Notes under the pieces: generated by a model
What the model saw: only the letters and a program-made list of their open reading frames with translations
Told to the model about the DNA's origin: nothing
The model's database searches: none
Made by a program: the position numbers and the translations under genes
In this document: piece by piece, positions 10,096 to 22,653 of the stretch
Layout: each line of letters opens with the position of its first letter
Numbering within the stretch: position 1 is the stretch's first letter
Assembly (NCBI GenBank): GCA_000697475.1
Contig: JNEU01000947.1
Coordinates: forward strand, 62,001 to 126,000
Source of the DNA: Lichtheimia corymbifera B2541
Taxonomy: Eukaryota; Mucoromycota; Mucoromycetes; Mucorales; Lichtheimiaceae
Direction: 5' to 3'
DNA length: 64,000 nucleotides

Positions 10096-10453
10096 ATCTT
10101 GTCGCAGTTCTCACATATCTTGCGACTCTTTGACATCACGAAAGCATACATGGTGCGGTTTGCACCTCTTTTGATGGTTTTAGAAATTAAATAGCTTGAC
10201 GACTTTGGGCCCAAATGGGCGAAGCTGTAATGACAGGCTTTAAAAGAGGGTAGGCCCAAACGACGCACGAACTTAATATGTCACGTACAAAGGAGTCCCA
10301 ATTTTCCCATTAGATTGGGATTGCTTTTTCCCTAAAAAGCTGCAAGACATCCTTTTAATAACAGATGTCAATACATAAAACTACATAAGAGGAAGATATA
10401 AATGCCAGTTTACATACCACCAAGGGTCCACCAAGACACATAGCCGAATGTCA

Positions 10454-10823
10454 TTAGACATCAATAAGCACTTCAAGTAGTAAAGCAATGATGTGAGCTA
10501 TATAGCAAACCAATGTATGAGTACCCTCAATTTTGGGGATCACATAAGGGCTATCCATGAAACTTACCAAAGGCCATCGATGAGGATATGCATACAAGTA
10601 GAAAGAAAGGGCGTATGATAATGTTGCTGACAACAGCTTTCTTTGTATGTGAGGTGGCGTGGGAATCGTTACCACGATTAATCGAACTGATAGGTTGGTC
10701 AAGCACCTTGGAGGAGTACTGAGTCAAAGTGATGGAAAGGTGATTTTTTGTCGGTGACACAAGTATGTCCAGCTGAGAAATGTTGGCGCTGGAGATGTAG
10801 TAGGGATCAAATATATCATTCAT
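10454..10823 (-). CDS. Possible small membrane-anchored protein (weak)
   Basis: A candidate only. An open exon from 10823 to 10568 ends at a good donor (GTAAGTTTC). An acceptor after TATATAG at 10498 allows a second exon, 10497-10454, ending in TAA. The joined product would be about 100 residues with a hydrophobic C-terminal third (from about IIIRPFFLLVCISSSMAF to HIIALLLEVLI), as in a tail anchor. No homologue is recognised, and codon use is not decisive. The rest of 10096-12179 shows only short frames without splice support and a GC-rich patch near 11390-11470. Confidence 0.25.
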
Positions 10824-12179
10824 ATATCACGTTCGAGCATGTTCCCTGTGAAGCACATTCATGCTCAATGATACTCCCACCCATTGATAGTACCCGATTT
10901 TTATTGACTCTCGTTGATCTTGGATCATGGATGCCATCATAATTTTTCAATCCTTATGCACACGTTGTCACATCATCGATCACGCGTTATACAGCAGCTT
11001 GGTCATATTCAGCAAATGAAATAAGCCAGGATTATATTTTGAGTAGTATTATATACAGAATATGAAGAATGAATATATTGGGGTTCATTATTACAAGGTC
11101 CTGAGCATTTGGAATTAGGATGTGCTGATATTAGAGGCATGATTTGACCATTGTAGTGGTATCTTCCAATTGGTACACATTCCATCTTGAAGTTGTGTTG
11201 TGTGCCGTTGTCATTGCTTGATATCCTTGCCATCCTACCTTAATAAACAAGATGAAATGAGAACATAGTTTGATCCCAAAGGCACACAACTACTTACCAG
11301 AGTGTGTAATAAGATGTCGATCCCACGAGAAAGCTTGTGTCCAATTGTATAAAGCTCAAAAAGAAAGGCAACCTAAGTGTATAAACCCCACAAGGGAGGG
11401 TCCCCCACGTATATCGCCCGCAGGGCTGGCGCGGTCTCCAGTGTACACTGCCCGCTAGAGTAGGCACCCAAAGCATTAGCCCAGATGTGAGGCTTCCCCA
11501 AGTGTATGAACAATCTAGTAAACCATACATTAAGACTGTATTCACATTGACACCACTTGATACACTTCCCTGCACTATTCTTGTTATTGAATCGAACCAA
11601 TATGAGAGAGACTTGGCGTGGTTATGACTTGTGGAAACAGCATGAGAAGGCGTCTTGTACAATTATGCAGTTGAAGGTGGCAAAAGTGTTCTTTTATATG
11701 AGAAATTTAAACTCAGATCGGTTTCCATGCTCATTGTTGATTTTCTTTCGGGGTTGCCAGGGAAACGGATCTACATTGCAATATACAATAAAGAATTTTA
11801 CTTTCTTAGCAAGTACGTTCGGGGGCTGTGGCTATTTTCGCTTGAGTAATGAGCCCACGGTCAAAAAGATGTCTCAAGAAGAAGATGGCATATTCATTAT
11901 ATAGGGGTGATAGTTATGTAAAAATCACGTTTATATAAGATGAAGTGAAGGGACTATGTATTGTGTCACATGAATCGTTGTTCCTTGCACACTTGAACCT
12001 TAGATTTTGCATGAATGGCACAATGAATGACTCATTATCCAATTTCCACAATGATTCGGCATTGGAGTGATCTGCTGGGATTCCTGCATGCGGGAAAGTA
12101 TTCAACCGGTACCTAGTCGCCTTTCTTTTTTCCATGACAAAAATCAGCTTGCTCCATTGCCCACGCTTTGTGTCTCGTC

Positions 12180-14026
12180 ATGTTGCGACGTATTCGTTAT
12201 CCATCGTTGGTACAGTCAGGTATGCCATTGAGCACATTGACTGTATGCATTGAACAGCGTTACTAACAGCTCATTGTAGTAGTTTCTCGACGCTTTAACA
12301 GCACCACTGCCGCTGCCTTGCCAAAGCCGCTTGAAGGTGTCCGTGTATTGGAACTCGGTCAGGTATTATTATTCTTGTGAAAATTGTGTGTAAAGGCATA
12401 GGTCATCTGATAAGCCTATTATCATGTAGCTTATTGCAGGTCCCTTTTGTGGATCCATTTTGGGCTATTATGGTGCTGGTAAGTTGATTTAGTAGTACTG
12501 TGTTGTTTATTTTACAGTGGCTAATACTTGCATATTGGATTTTGTAGAAGTGGTAGCGTGATTTATGACATGGAGTATATGTATGGATATGACGGCTAAG
12601 AGTTTGCATGGCTACAATAGATCAAGATTGAACCTCCCAAATTGGGCGACCCTCTTCGAACATGGCGTCACGTGGACGAAGATGGTGTCAGTCCTTGGTT
12701 TCGCAGTTTGGCAAGAAACAAAAAGTCTGTTTGCATTGATTTGCGCACTGAGCAAGGCCGAAGGTACATGAGGATATCCCGTTTATGGGTAATTTGACTC
12801 ATCCCCCTTATGATAGTATCGTCAAGCAATTAGCACAGGATGCAGATGTATTGATTGAGAACTTCAAGCCCGGCACCATGGAAAAATGGGGCATTGGACC
12901 AGGTAAGCCAAATCGAGAGCTGTATATGTATTCATATCACTCACACAAAACAAAAAGATGACCTCTATGCCACCAATCCCAGCTTAATCTACACGCGTAT
13001 ATCTGGATATGGTCAAACAGGCCCATACTCAAAGCGCCCTGGATTTGCATCTGTCTGTGAAGGCATGGGTGGTTTTCGATACGTGAACGGTGTACCTGGA
13101 GAAGCACCAGTGCGACCCAATATCAGTCTTGGCGACTCGTTAGCCGGTATGCATGCGGCCATGGGTGTATTGTTGGGGTTAATTGGACGCAGCAAGTTAC
13201 CAGCTTCAAAGACCGGTCAAGTCGTTGATGTCGCTATCTATGAAAGCATGCTCAACATGATGGAAAGCATTATTCCCGAGTATGACCGAAAGGGTGTGGT
13301 AAGTGCAATGTTTTTTCATGGTCCTATGTTTATGAAAGCTGAGGTGGAAATTTAGATTAGACAGCCTTCTGGATCCACTGTTACCGGTGTCGTGCCAACA
13401 AACACTTATCCATGCAAGAATGGGCAACATGTGATTATCGGTGGTAATGGTGACAGCATCTACAAGCGTCTTATGGGAGTGATTGGTCGTGAAGACTTGG
13501 TAGGTGTTTTGCGTGATTGCATATCAGCAAGCTGATGCTAATGCCATTTACGTATACAGGTTGGAGAAGAGTATGAGACAAATGCACACCGTGTCAAGAA
13601 GCAAGAAGAAATTGATGGTGCTATTTCTGATTGGACCTCTGAAAGAACACCTGATCAAGTCTTGGAAGCACTTGCTGAAGCCTCGGTACCTGCTGGAAAG
13701 ATTTATAATGCTCAAGACATTGTGGAGGATCCTCATATCAATGAACGTGGCATGATTGAGACTGTGACTGTGGGTACACCTGAAGAAGGTCGTGGTTGGC
13801 AAGTCAAGGTAAATATATACCAACAATGATGCTCAGCATAAATATAACCTTGTTTCGCACTTTTATATAGATCCCAGGCATGTCGCCTGTTCTTCATGGT
13901 ACTCCTGGTGCTACCAAATGGGCTGGACCGGATCATGGACAACATACCACAGAGGTCTTATCCGAGAAGTTAGGTCTTTCACAGCAAGAGATTGATGATT
14001 TGACTTCGAAGGGTGTAATTCGATAG
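12180..14026 (+). CDS. Class III CoA-transferase (CaiB/BaiF, SUGCT-like), mitochondrial
   Basis: Transfers CoA between carboxylic acids. The closest remembered relative is succinyl-CoA:glutarate CoA-transferase (SUGCT), but substrates cannot be read from sequence. Ten exons encode 431 residues: 12180-12219, 12280-12362, 12430-12478, 12548-12552 (5 nt), 12621-12763, 12817-12902, 12958-13298, 13356-13499, 13560-13808 and 13871-14026. The Arg-rich start (MLRRIRYPSLVQS, then SRRFNS) suggests a mitochondrial presequence. Domain landmarks are GVRVLELGQLIAGPFCGS, GYYGAEVIKIEPP, LARNKKSVCIDL, DVLIENFKPGTMEKWG and RISGYGQTGP. The family's catalytic Asp falls in LGDSLAG (about D195), and the C-terminus has GQHTTEVL. 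The tiny exon supplies the bases for Glu-Val in GAEV; without it the frame breaks. Confidence 0.9.
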
Positions 14027-14876
14027 TGTACTCTTGGTAGTAAAAGGTTTTTTCAACAAATATATACACATTGGAGGTTCCAGAATAGGGAACATAGTCC
14101 GTCATGCATGCATTTTGTGTAACGCTTGGCCATTGCTGCCATTGAATGTTTCTAATGACAGTGATATGAAGGATTTATTGTTTACATGTGATTGAAAGAT
14201 GATTGAGGGATCAGTAATGGAAGACATCAATCAGATTACTATGTGTAAATAGAAGCATGGAAATGGACGAGAAATGCAAGAGACAAGAGATTCTTGGTGG
14301 AAATGAACGCACAAGAGCTGACAAGACAAAAAATATCGCGGGACCTTCCCAAACAAGGTGAATCGGACATGCTAATGCCACACACAGCCATTGATGATAA
14401 TTTTATCGGTAAAAGAAAGCCGTTTTTTCTGCACGTGAAAGGGCGATTGGGGAATGAGGCCTGTGCGATGTGCATGTGTGTTGATGAGGGTGGCATTCAT
14501 GGCTTATAAGGGGATGGGGATGATAATACTAGTATAGGAGCAATAAGGATTTGGGCGTCGCCTTGGAGATATAATCGTCACCATGAGACAATGATTCATA
14601 GGAATGATGGTGGCGTGCTACCATGTCACCTGTTCACATGATATAAAACTAAGGCGATTCAATACCCAAGGCATACACACACGTACTCTTGTGGAAAATA
14701 ACATACCGGGAGCTCAACTCTTGACAAGATAAAGGGGGACTCTCAATTTCTATTGTAAGAAGGAAGGGGGGTTCTACTTGAGAAGTGAACGTGGCTTTCC
14801 TGGTTCGTTGACGCCTTTTTTCTTTCCTTTTTTCTTTTTTACCTTTTCATTCCGATTGTGCATTGGAAGCATATCG
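14027..14876. other. Intergenic, 850 bp
   Basis: Contains the end region of the CoA-transferase and the leader of the Nvj2-type gene, with a T-rich tract at 14815-14850. No further gene seen. Confidence 0.6.
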
Positions 14877-17075
14877 ATGGTGACCTTGACTACATTTCTT
14901 ACCATTTACTTGTTTGGCGGCGTCACCTTTCTACCTCTACTGCTGGTCGGTGCACTGTATATATTCGCAACCAACGACAAAACTTCACACACTCCCAAGG
15001 CCGTATTTCCTGAGGAACCTTATGAGGACGTTGATCCTGAGCAAGGCAAGAAGGGCTGGATCCGATTGACCAATCACCAAGATGGCGTCCAAGGTGGGAA
15101 GCTCATGGCGGGCTTGCAGTCATATGTCAATAACGGCAGCAATGGTACACAAGCCAAGAAGCCCAAGGATGTGGTGTACGGTGTATTGAAGCATGGGACA
15201 CTGTTTGTCTATGAATCTGATAAGCTCCAAGAGTGCAAGATGATCATTCCAGTGCACGATTTCACAGTGTCGATATATCCCGAAGGCAGGCGAGAACATG
15301 AAGTCTTTAACCGATCCACTGCCATACGTCTATGTCCCAAACGATGCCACACCAAGCGCAACAGCACCGTATCCGATACAGCAGCCACAACCAACACAAA
15401 TGGACTCAAGAAAAGCAACACAGACACCAACTTGTTGGACAATGAATGTTGTTCTCTGGATCAGGACATTTATTTGACATGTGCAAGATCGATTGACAAG
15501 GAGGATTGGTATTTCGCATTGATCACAGCATCAGGGTTTATGGCAGATACACCAGAGCTGGGTCATGTTGAGACGGTGGATGGGACACGATTTGATGAAG
15601 AGGCTATCCAGCAATTGATTCAGACGATTCATCATGATCCGGATCATCGCGAGATTCAATGGTTGAATGCGATCATGGGCCGTATATTCCTTGGCATGTA
15701 CAAGACAGACAAGATTCATCAATTCTTCAAGGAGAAGATCATCAAAAAGACACGCAAAATCAAGCGACCCCAGTTTTTGGATGAGATCACAGTGCATCGT
15801 GTTCATGTGGGACAGTCTATTCCATACTTTACACAGTTGAAGTTGCTATCAATCGGATTGGATGGACAATTGACGGCTGAAGGACATGTGGAATATCAAG
15901 GTGGTCTGTGCGTCGAGATCGGGACTGGTTTGATTTGGCCTGGCTATTCATCTCGCATGAAACCGATTCGCCTTCTTCTTTCGGTCACTCTCAAGCGATT
16001 TTCTGGAAAATTCCAATTCAAGATCAAAGCACCACCCACGAACAGGTATTGGATTGGATTTTATGAGCAACCTGAGATGGATTTGGACATCAAGCCCCTC
16101 GTATCGGATAAGCAGATCAAGCTTAACGTGGTCACCAATGCCATTGAAACCAAGATTCGGGAAGTGATTGCAGAGACATTGGTGTTGCCAAACATGGATG
16201 ATTTCGTATTCTGCAACTCTGGAGGCAAGGGTGGTATCTTTGGTGACAAGGTGCCACGTAGCAACCATAATGCCACGCCAACACCACAGCGCATGGATAC
16301 AGCACCACAGCTAACAACAACCACAGCAGCATCAGACTCTGACCATGATCACAACGATGCTTCATCATCATCATCATCCACATCTATACCCGACATTGAA
16401 GTTGATGTTAGCAAATCAGCACCCGATCTTCTCACCCGATCCGGTCCACCACCTTCTGATACCGCATCCATTGATTCATCAGAAACTGTCATGTCAACAA
16501 CATCATCCATACGGTGGGCAGTTCGAAGGAAAAAGAAGACGTCATCTGACTCGGCATCTATTGCATCAACTACAACTGAGGATTCATCCAAGAGAAGTTT
16601 CTTATCAAAGATCAGCACACTCAACAGCAACAATGATGAGAACAGTACAAGTGGAGGACGACAACGAGGATCTTCATTTTATCAAAAGGCTGAGACCATG
16701 TTGAAAGCATCCATACACAAGGACGAGGATCCAGCACCCACACCTCAACCTAGAGACGATAATCCTCGGATCGCAAAACGACCGCCACCACCGCCACCAC
16801 CACCCAAACCTCCAAGAACTCAACCCAAACAACCACAACATGAAGAAACCAAACCACCTTTGCCTCCACGTTTACACAATGAACAAGAACCATGTGAACA
16901 GCAATTGCAAGTGCCTCCTCCACCTCCACCACGTCGTAAAGTAGAAGATAAACCTCCATTACCACCACGATCATCTCCTCGTTTAGAAGAATCATCCTCC
17001 TCACCTGCAACTTGTTCTACTTCCTCTTCTTCTCCTCTTCCACCATCACCACCATCACCCAATCAAGAGCAATAA
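14877..17075 (+). CDS. NVJ2: PH-SMP lipid-transfer protein, Nvj2/TEX2 type
   Basis: Intronless, 732 residues. Predicted ER-anchored lipid-transfer protein acting at membrane contact sites. Residues 1-30 form a hydrophobic anchor (TIYLFGGVTFLPLLLVGALY). A PH-like region spans about 95-220 (VYGVLKHGTLFVYESDK to WYFALITASG), interrupted by a Thr/Asn-rich loop. The SMP domain covers about 255-445, from EIQWLNAIMGRIFLGMY through HRVHVGQSIPYF to ETLVLPNMDDFVF. The C-terminal 290 residues are Ser-rich and disordered and end in proline tracts and PPLPPR motifs that could bind SH3 proteins. The start chosen is the first ATG; a TTG 99 nt upstream is in frame but lies in a T-rich leader. Order and size match fungal Nvj2. 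Confidence 0.88.
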   Translation: MVTLTTFLTIYLFGGVTFLPLLLVGALYIFATNDKTSHTPKAVFPEEPYEDVDPEQGKKGWIRLTNHQDGVQGGKLMAGLQSYVNNGSNGTQAKKPKDVVYGVLKHGTLFVYESDKLQECKMIIPVHDFTVSIYPEGRREHEVFNRSTAIRLCPKRCHTKRNSTVSDTAATTNTNGLKKSNTDTNLLDNECCSLDQDIYLTCARSIDKEDWYFALITASGFMADTPELGHVETVDGTRFDEEAIQQLIQTIHHDPDHREIQWLNAIMGRIFLGMYKTDKIHQFFKEKIIKKTRKIKRPQFLDEITVHRVHVGQSIPYFTQLKLLSIGLDGQLTAEGHVEYQGGLCVEIGTGLIWPGYSSRMKPIRLLLSVTLKRFSGKFQFKIKAPPTNRYWIGFYEQPEMDLDIKPLVSDKQIKLNVVTNAIETKIREVIAETLVLPNMDDFVFCNSGGKGGIFGDKVPRSNHNATPTPQRMDTAPQLTTTTAASDSDHDHNDASSSSSSTSIPDIEVDVSKSAPDLLTRSGPPPSDTASIDSSETVMSTTSSIRWAVRRKKKTSSDSASIASTTTEDSSKRSFLSKISTLNSNNDENSTSGGRQRGSSFYQKAETMLKASIHKDEDPAPTPQPRDDNPRIAKRPPPPPPPPKPPRTQPKQPQHEETKPPLPPRLHNEQEPCEQQLQVPPPPPPRRKVEDKPPLPPRSSPRLEESSSSPATCSTSSSSPLPPSPPSPNQEQ

Positions 17076-17447
17076 AGGCGCATGTTCATGTATCACAACT
17101 TTCTTCGGGTTAGCAAATCTGGATGAAACATGCGTCATGCGTCGTGATGATTGTGACACATGTTTGCATTGTACTACAGATACGGGAAATGTCGTTTACA
17201 ACCGCATTGTATATAGTGATCCCGTGCTTGTTTACGTATTGATGAATATTTACCAAAGAGTGTGGGTGGGAGAGATTGGTGAATGTGGCATGGCGTAAGA
17301 TGCATCTTTATGCAGGAGTTATCGAAAGTGAACGATGTGATCCATCGAATGTCCATTTTTGTCATTATTTCTCCCTTTCTCTTTCCCTTCCGCTTCCTTT
17401 CACCTCTCTCTCTTCTCTTCTCTTCTCTTTTTAATTTCTACTATCCA
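17076..17447. other. Intergenic, 372 bp, before MFS paralogue A
   Basis: A CT-rich tract (17365-17430) immediately precedes the ATG. Nothing else recognised. Confidence 0.6.
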
Positions 17448-19383
17448 ATGGCAACAAAACAAGGGGACGAGGATGAGCAGGATATTGTTTTCTCTAGATC
17501 ACAGAAATCTGTCATTGTTGCTATCACGGTGTTTACCACAGCAATGTTGACAGCGTTGCCCATTAATATTTACTACCCTGCATTAAGTGCAATGAAGGAG
17601 GTATGAAAGAACCTTTTGAGATGGATAAAGTAACCACAAGGTGACGTTTCGGAAATTATATGCCTAGTAGGATTTGAATACTACGACAGAGAAAATCAAC
17701 CTTACTGTTACCGTTTACATCATCATGCAAGCCATTGCCCCCGCCATTTGGGGACCGATTGCTGATAGGTCAGGTCGCCGTCCCATGTATCTGTTGGCTA
17801 TCCTTATATACACAGCAAGCTGTACCGGTTTGGCTCTTGCCCCTACCTACACGGTATTACTTGTAATGCGGCTATTACAATCGTTTGGCGGTAGTCCAAC
17901 TGTGGCTATAGGTATATATTATGATACAATCAGCAATAACAACGACAACAAGGATCTTTACTTTTGTTTCATCTTTAGGTTCTGGAATCATTGGTGACAT
18001 TAGCACGTCTTCAACGTAAGAGAGAACATGAAAAAGAAGCATAATAGGGTACCAATTGCATTATTTAGACGAGGTACCTACTTTGGGATACAATCGGGTG
18101 TACGACAGGTGATCACTACTGCTGCGCCAATGCTGGGAGGCATTATCACAGAAGCATTATCATGGCAATGGATATGGTGGGTCATGGTCATCTCAGGTTG
18201 TGTCATGTTCCTGCTTATGTTCTTTTTCGTTCCTGAAACGCTACCATCCCTTGTCGGTAAAGGAAATGGATACGCATACCCAACCCCTACACAATGGTGG
18301 CAACAACGCCGACAACGCCAAAAACAAAAGTCAATGGAGCAATCAGCAGAAGCAGGATCATCATTGGCTTCAGCAGGACGATATGGTGGCGTGGACGTAT
18401 CTTCATCAACAGCAACAGCAGCAGTAGTATCCAATCCATCACCGAAACAACCACGTATCAATCGATTTCAATCTTTGCAATTTCTCATGGAACGTGATGT
18501 GGCGTGTTCACTTTTATTTATCGGGATCGGTTTTGGAAGCTTCCAAACAATACTTGTGGCAACATCCAGTGTCCTAACTGAGATTTATCAATTGTCGGTG
18601 ATGAATGTTGGTCTCTGCTTTATGGTACGCCTTGTTATTTGTTGTCATTTGGTTGGAGGGAAACTTATAATATGATCAGGCCGCAGGCGTAGGTTCCTTC
18701 ATTAGTGCCCTGGCAACGGGTCGTCTGCTAGATTATGAATTCAAACGACTCACTATACAAAGGAAAAAGTCACACGATGATGATCAAGTGCCAAAGCATG
18801 GTCGTCTTCCGCCTACATTTCCAATCTTTACCGCCCGATTGCGAGTATCCATGTATGCAAATATCGTCATGAGCTTATCCTTTATAGCTTATGGGTGGTG
18901 TATATACACCGTGCAGCCGCTCCCCGTCTTGTTGGCGATCATTTTCATAGGTAAACGCGACCCACTGAAGATACCAAATAGCAGGTCGCTTATGATTTAT
19001 GTGCATTATAGTCTCAGTTGTCCATACCAACATCTTCAACGCAGTACAAACATTGATCGTTGATTTGTTTCCTGCAGACAGCTCCTCTATTACGGCAAGT
19101 AACAACCTTGTGCGATGTGCTATGGGGTAAGTGGTGTATAGCCCATATTTGTAAAGGCCACTCTATTTGCTAATGTACCCAATATGATGGTAGAGCACTT
19201 GGAACAGCCATCATTCAGCCTGGCATACAAGCTATTGGTGCACAATGGATGTTTTTCATAATTGGCTTAATCATCATGGCGTCGAATATTCTACCGATTT
19301 TGCTATTCAAATATGGGGTTGGTTGGCGATGTCAACGCATAGACCGGGAGGCTCGACATCATGCAGCTTCAGAGCAGGATTGA
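17448..19383 (+). CDS. MFS transporter, DHA1 type, paralogue A
   Basis: Drug:H+ antiporter-like permease of the major facilitator superfamily, 520 residues. Seven exons: 17448-17600, 17671-17911, 17979-18015, 18069-18624, 18680-18950, 19012-19126 and 19194-19383. The protein shows the 12-segment layout: first segment VAITVFTTAMLTALPINIYY, motif A as GPIADRSGRRPM, then RLLQSFGGSPTVAIGSGIIGDIS and the segment around APMLGGIITEALSWQWIWW. A hydrophilic central loop contains a conserved PTPTQWW and a Gln/Ser/Ala-rich part. Fungal relatives (Qdr/Aqr1-like) export organic acids, drugs or polyamines; the substrate here is unknown. It is the first of three tandem copies and has one intron (18625-18679) that the other two lack. 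Confidence 0.9.
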
Positions 19384-20821
19384 GGATTAATATGATACCC
19401 TTCACTTGCATCCATTTGCTTGCATATATATACACCACTACCATGCAATAGACAAAACATCTTGTGCTGACATCATTATGATAAAGACCATTGCAAAAGG
19501 CAGCCTGTCATCATGATTTGTTGTTCCACGTGCATCCTTGATCGATCCACGTGATTTGAGGTTTGGGTGATTAGCATGCAGCATATGCTTGCACTACCAC
19601 GATAACGATGTCACCTTGCTCCCCTTTTCTGAGCCTGGGTTTTATGGTTATATCTCTTTTCATTTGCTTCCCTACTTTTAAATGCTTTCGCATTGTAAAG
19701 GCATCAAATCAATCCAGCCAGTACATCAGCATTGCCAATAATGATAGCATCGGCCAAAATACTCCTTAGAAGATATAATTGGAAAAAGACCCATGAGCTC
19801 AAATAGCGGACATTAGGGTGGCAAAGATACGATGTCAATATCAACATTTCTGCACGACATCGTGTAAGGCAAATAGTGGCGCTTAGCATTATGCTTTCAC
19901 TAACGATGGCTTGTGATGTTGGACACGCAGTAGATTTCTTTCTGTGCTTGTGTCCATTTGTATCTAAAAGGCACCAAGCGATGTGAAAGTATTATTACAG
20001 CGTTTCTCGTTTTGCGACCTGTCGATCCAGCGCCCATACCTATACAAGCATGATCGACCCAAAACAAACACCCAATCGAACACGTGTACCAAACCAGAAA
20101 TTTGGATGGGTAAAGATATATTTGGTGATGAGATCACCCGCATATCAAAACAAGCATGCATGTGGAAGATTTTCCACTGCTGAGTTATCGATCATCCATG
20201 ACATCCTGATCTGCACGTTGAATATTAATGATGATACTACGCTTGTGTGCCGTGAACAGGGGAGCATGTTATTGTAGTGCTGCTGATCCTATAATCGAGC
20301 CTGGCTGATGGAGCACTCCTTTTGCATAAGGTCTATCCATTAGATAGAATTAGGAGCTTGATGCATGCAGATTCATGCGCCAAATGGCCGTCTACACGAC
20401 GCATTATAGACACCGACAGCACTGATAGTGCTACAACATGATGCATACTGATGCACACACCACGTCTTCTAAGTATACCTTTCACCATTGATTCTCAAAT
20501 CTTGAAAACTAATTTCACTAGCAAATTTCATATCCATGTGCTGCTGGTGAGTAGTGGTTGTGGATATTTGCTCTGTTTACAAGACATGGCACAACATGAT
20601 GATGCCATCAATGTTTAGCACACCATCACGAGCAAAGATGATAACAACAAACGTCCGGCAATGTTTTGCGTCTTTACAAGGAGAGTTCAACCTTCTATAA
20701 TGAATGCTGATGGGCGAGGATATCAAGCAAGGGGGCATAAATTTGCAAGGAAGAAATCAGCATTTTACGCTTTTCCTCTGCAACCCTTTTCGCGTTAAGC
20801 CTTTCATTTTCATTTACAACG
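19384..20821. other. Intergenic, 1.44 kb, between MFS paralogues A and B
   Basis: Only short frames without motif or splice support. No gene, repeat or RNA recognised. Confidence 0.6.
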
Positions 20822-22653
20822 ATGACCAAGGATGAAGAAAATGAGCCATACTCGATCTTTTCTGCACGACAAAAAGCGACCATTGTTGCTATCACCGTTA
20901 TCAGCACGGCCATGCTCACAGCTTTACCAGTGAACATTTACTATCCAGCATTGAATATCATCAAAGAGGTCAGTGCTGTTACATAGCCGTTTACAGAAAA
21001 AGCAATGAGTGAATGAACCAATATTGACAATGGAGGAGTGTACTATAATAGGACTTGCACACCACCACAGAAAACATGAACTTCACCGTTACGATTTATA
21101 TCATTGCCCAAGCCATTGCACCAGCATTTTGGGGCCCTATCGCTGATCGTACAGGACGTCGACCAATGTACTTGATGGCCACGCTGACATTTGTATTAAG
21201 TTGTGTTGGTCTGGCACTTGCTCCAAATTATCCAGTGCTTTTGGCGATGCGGTTATTACAGTCATTTGGCGCTAGCCCCACTGTGGCCATAGGTAAACTA
21301 GTAGTCGGACAAAGCAAGCAGAAAATTATGCATATCTAACTCCTGTATGCTAGTTTGTGGTATTATTGGTGATATTAGCCCACCATCAAGGTAGGAAAGG
21401 ATCTCAACATAGGATCGTGTTGGTATCTGATATTGCTGTGTGGATAGGCGAGGGACCTATTTCTCTATTATGAGTGGCGTACGACATGTAGTTACAACAA
21501 CAGCACCTATGGTTGGAGGTATTGTGGCTCAAAAGACGTCATGGCGATGGATCTGGTGGATCATGGTTATCTCGGGTGGTGTCATTTTCGCCCTCATGTT
21601 ATTCTTTGTTCCCGAAACATTGCGATCACTTGTTGGAAACGGAAGCGGATATGCTAATCCGACACCTACACAATGGTGGCGACATCGAAACCATGCAAAA
21701 CAACAACGTTCAAGCGAGGAAGGATATCAATCATCATCCGTTGAGGAGGAGGGAGCATCTTCCATTACACACATCCCGACACGACAACAGCGAAAAGCTA
21801 TTAATCCCCTGAAACCTTTGCTTTTTCTCAAGGAATGGGATGTCATTTGTGCACTTTTATTTGGTGGTTTATGTTTCGGGACCCAACAATGCTTTCTGGT
21901 AACAACATCGCATATATTGGCAAGCGTATACAAACTTTCGGTGATGAATGTCGGTTTGTGTTTCATGACGGGAGGTGCTGGATCACTGGCAGGGGCATTA
22001 TCTACGGGTCGCATTATGGACTATGAGTTTAAACGGGTTGCTATTGAAGCATGTGGTCATGTTCCTAAACGAGGGAACCTGTCATCGGAATTTCCAATCT
22101 TCAAGGCTCGGTTGAGATATCCTTTGTGTCTCGCGGCAATTCTGGAAGCAGCCGTCATGGTGTTTGGATGGAGCGTTTACACCGTCCAGCCACTGCCTAT
22201 AACCTTAACCATCGTGTTTATATGTAATTTATCCAACGATACGCTTGTAGTTATACCAATTTCAATACTAAGAGGGTTTTATAGTTTGCTTCACTCATGC
22301 AAGCATCTTCAGCTCAATACAAGTATTAATGGTTGATCTATTTCCAGCCGACAGCTCCTCCATCACAGCAACCAATAATCTCGTACGCTGTACTTTAGCG
22401 TAAGTCAAATGGCGTGCTCCAAAAAAAAAAACAGAGATGCTTAACATGAGCGTTGGTATTTAGAGCAATCGGTACAGCCACTGTGGATCTTGGAATTCGA
22501 GCTATTGGATTGCAATGGACTTGCTTTACCATATCAATGATATTGGTTGTGTCCAATATACTGCCTATCGCATTGATCCTATATGGTACAAGGTGGAGGT
22601 CACGGCGCATGGAGAAGGAGTCAAGCCTCTCTACAGAGAAAAACAAAGCATGA
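20822..22653 (+). CDS. MFS transporter, DHA1 type, paralogue B
   Basis: Second tandem copy, 501 residues. Exons are 20822-20968, 21052-21292, 21354-21390, 21448-22223, 22285-22399 and 22464-22653. Exon lengths 241, 37 and 115 nt are the same as in paralogue A, showing common descent. Motif A reads GPIADRTGRRPMYLM, and later blocks include APMVGGIVAQKTSWRWIWW and LTSGRIMDYEFKRV-like sequence after MNVGLCFM. The intron that interrupts paralogue A after MNVGLCFM is absent here. The central loop is short and carries PTPTQWWRHR. The C-terminal half keeps VDLFPADSSSITATNNLVRC. It is more alike in sequence to paralogue C than to A. Substrate unknown; expected in the plasma membrane. Confidence 0.9.

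Noticed and set aside
10860..10945. 5' extension of the weak ORF at 10454-10823
   Set aside because: A stop codon interrupts the frame and no acceptor restores it convincingly.
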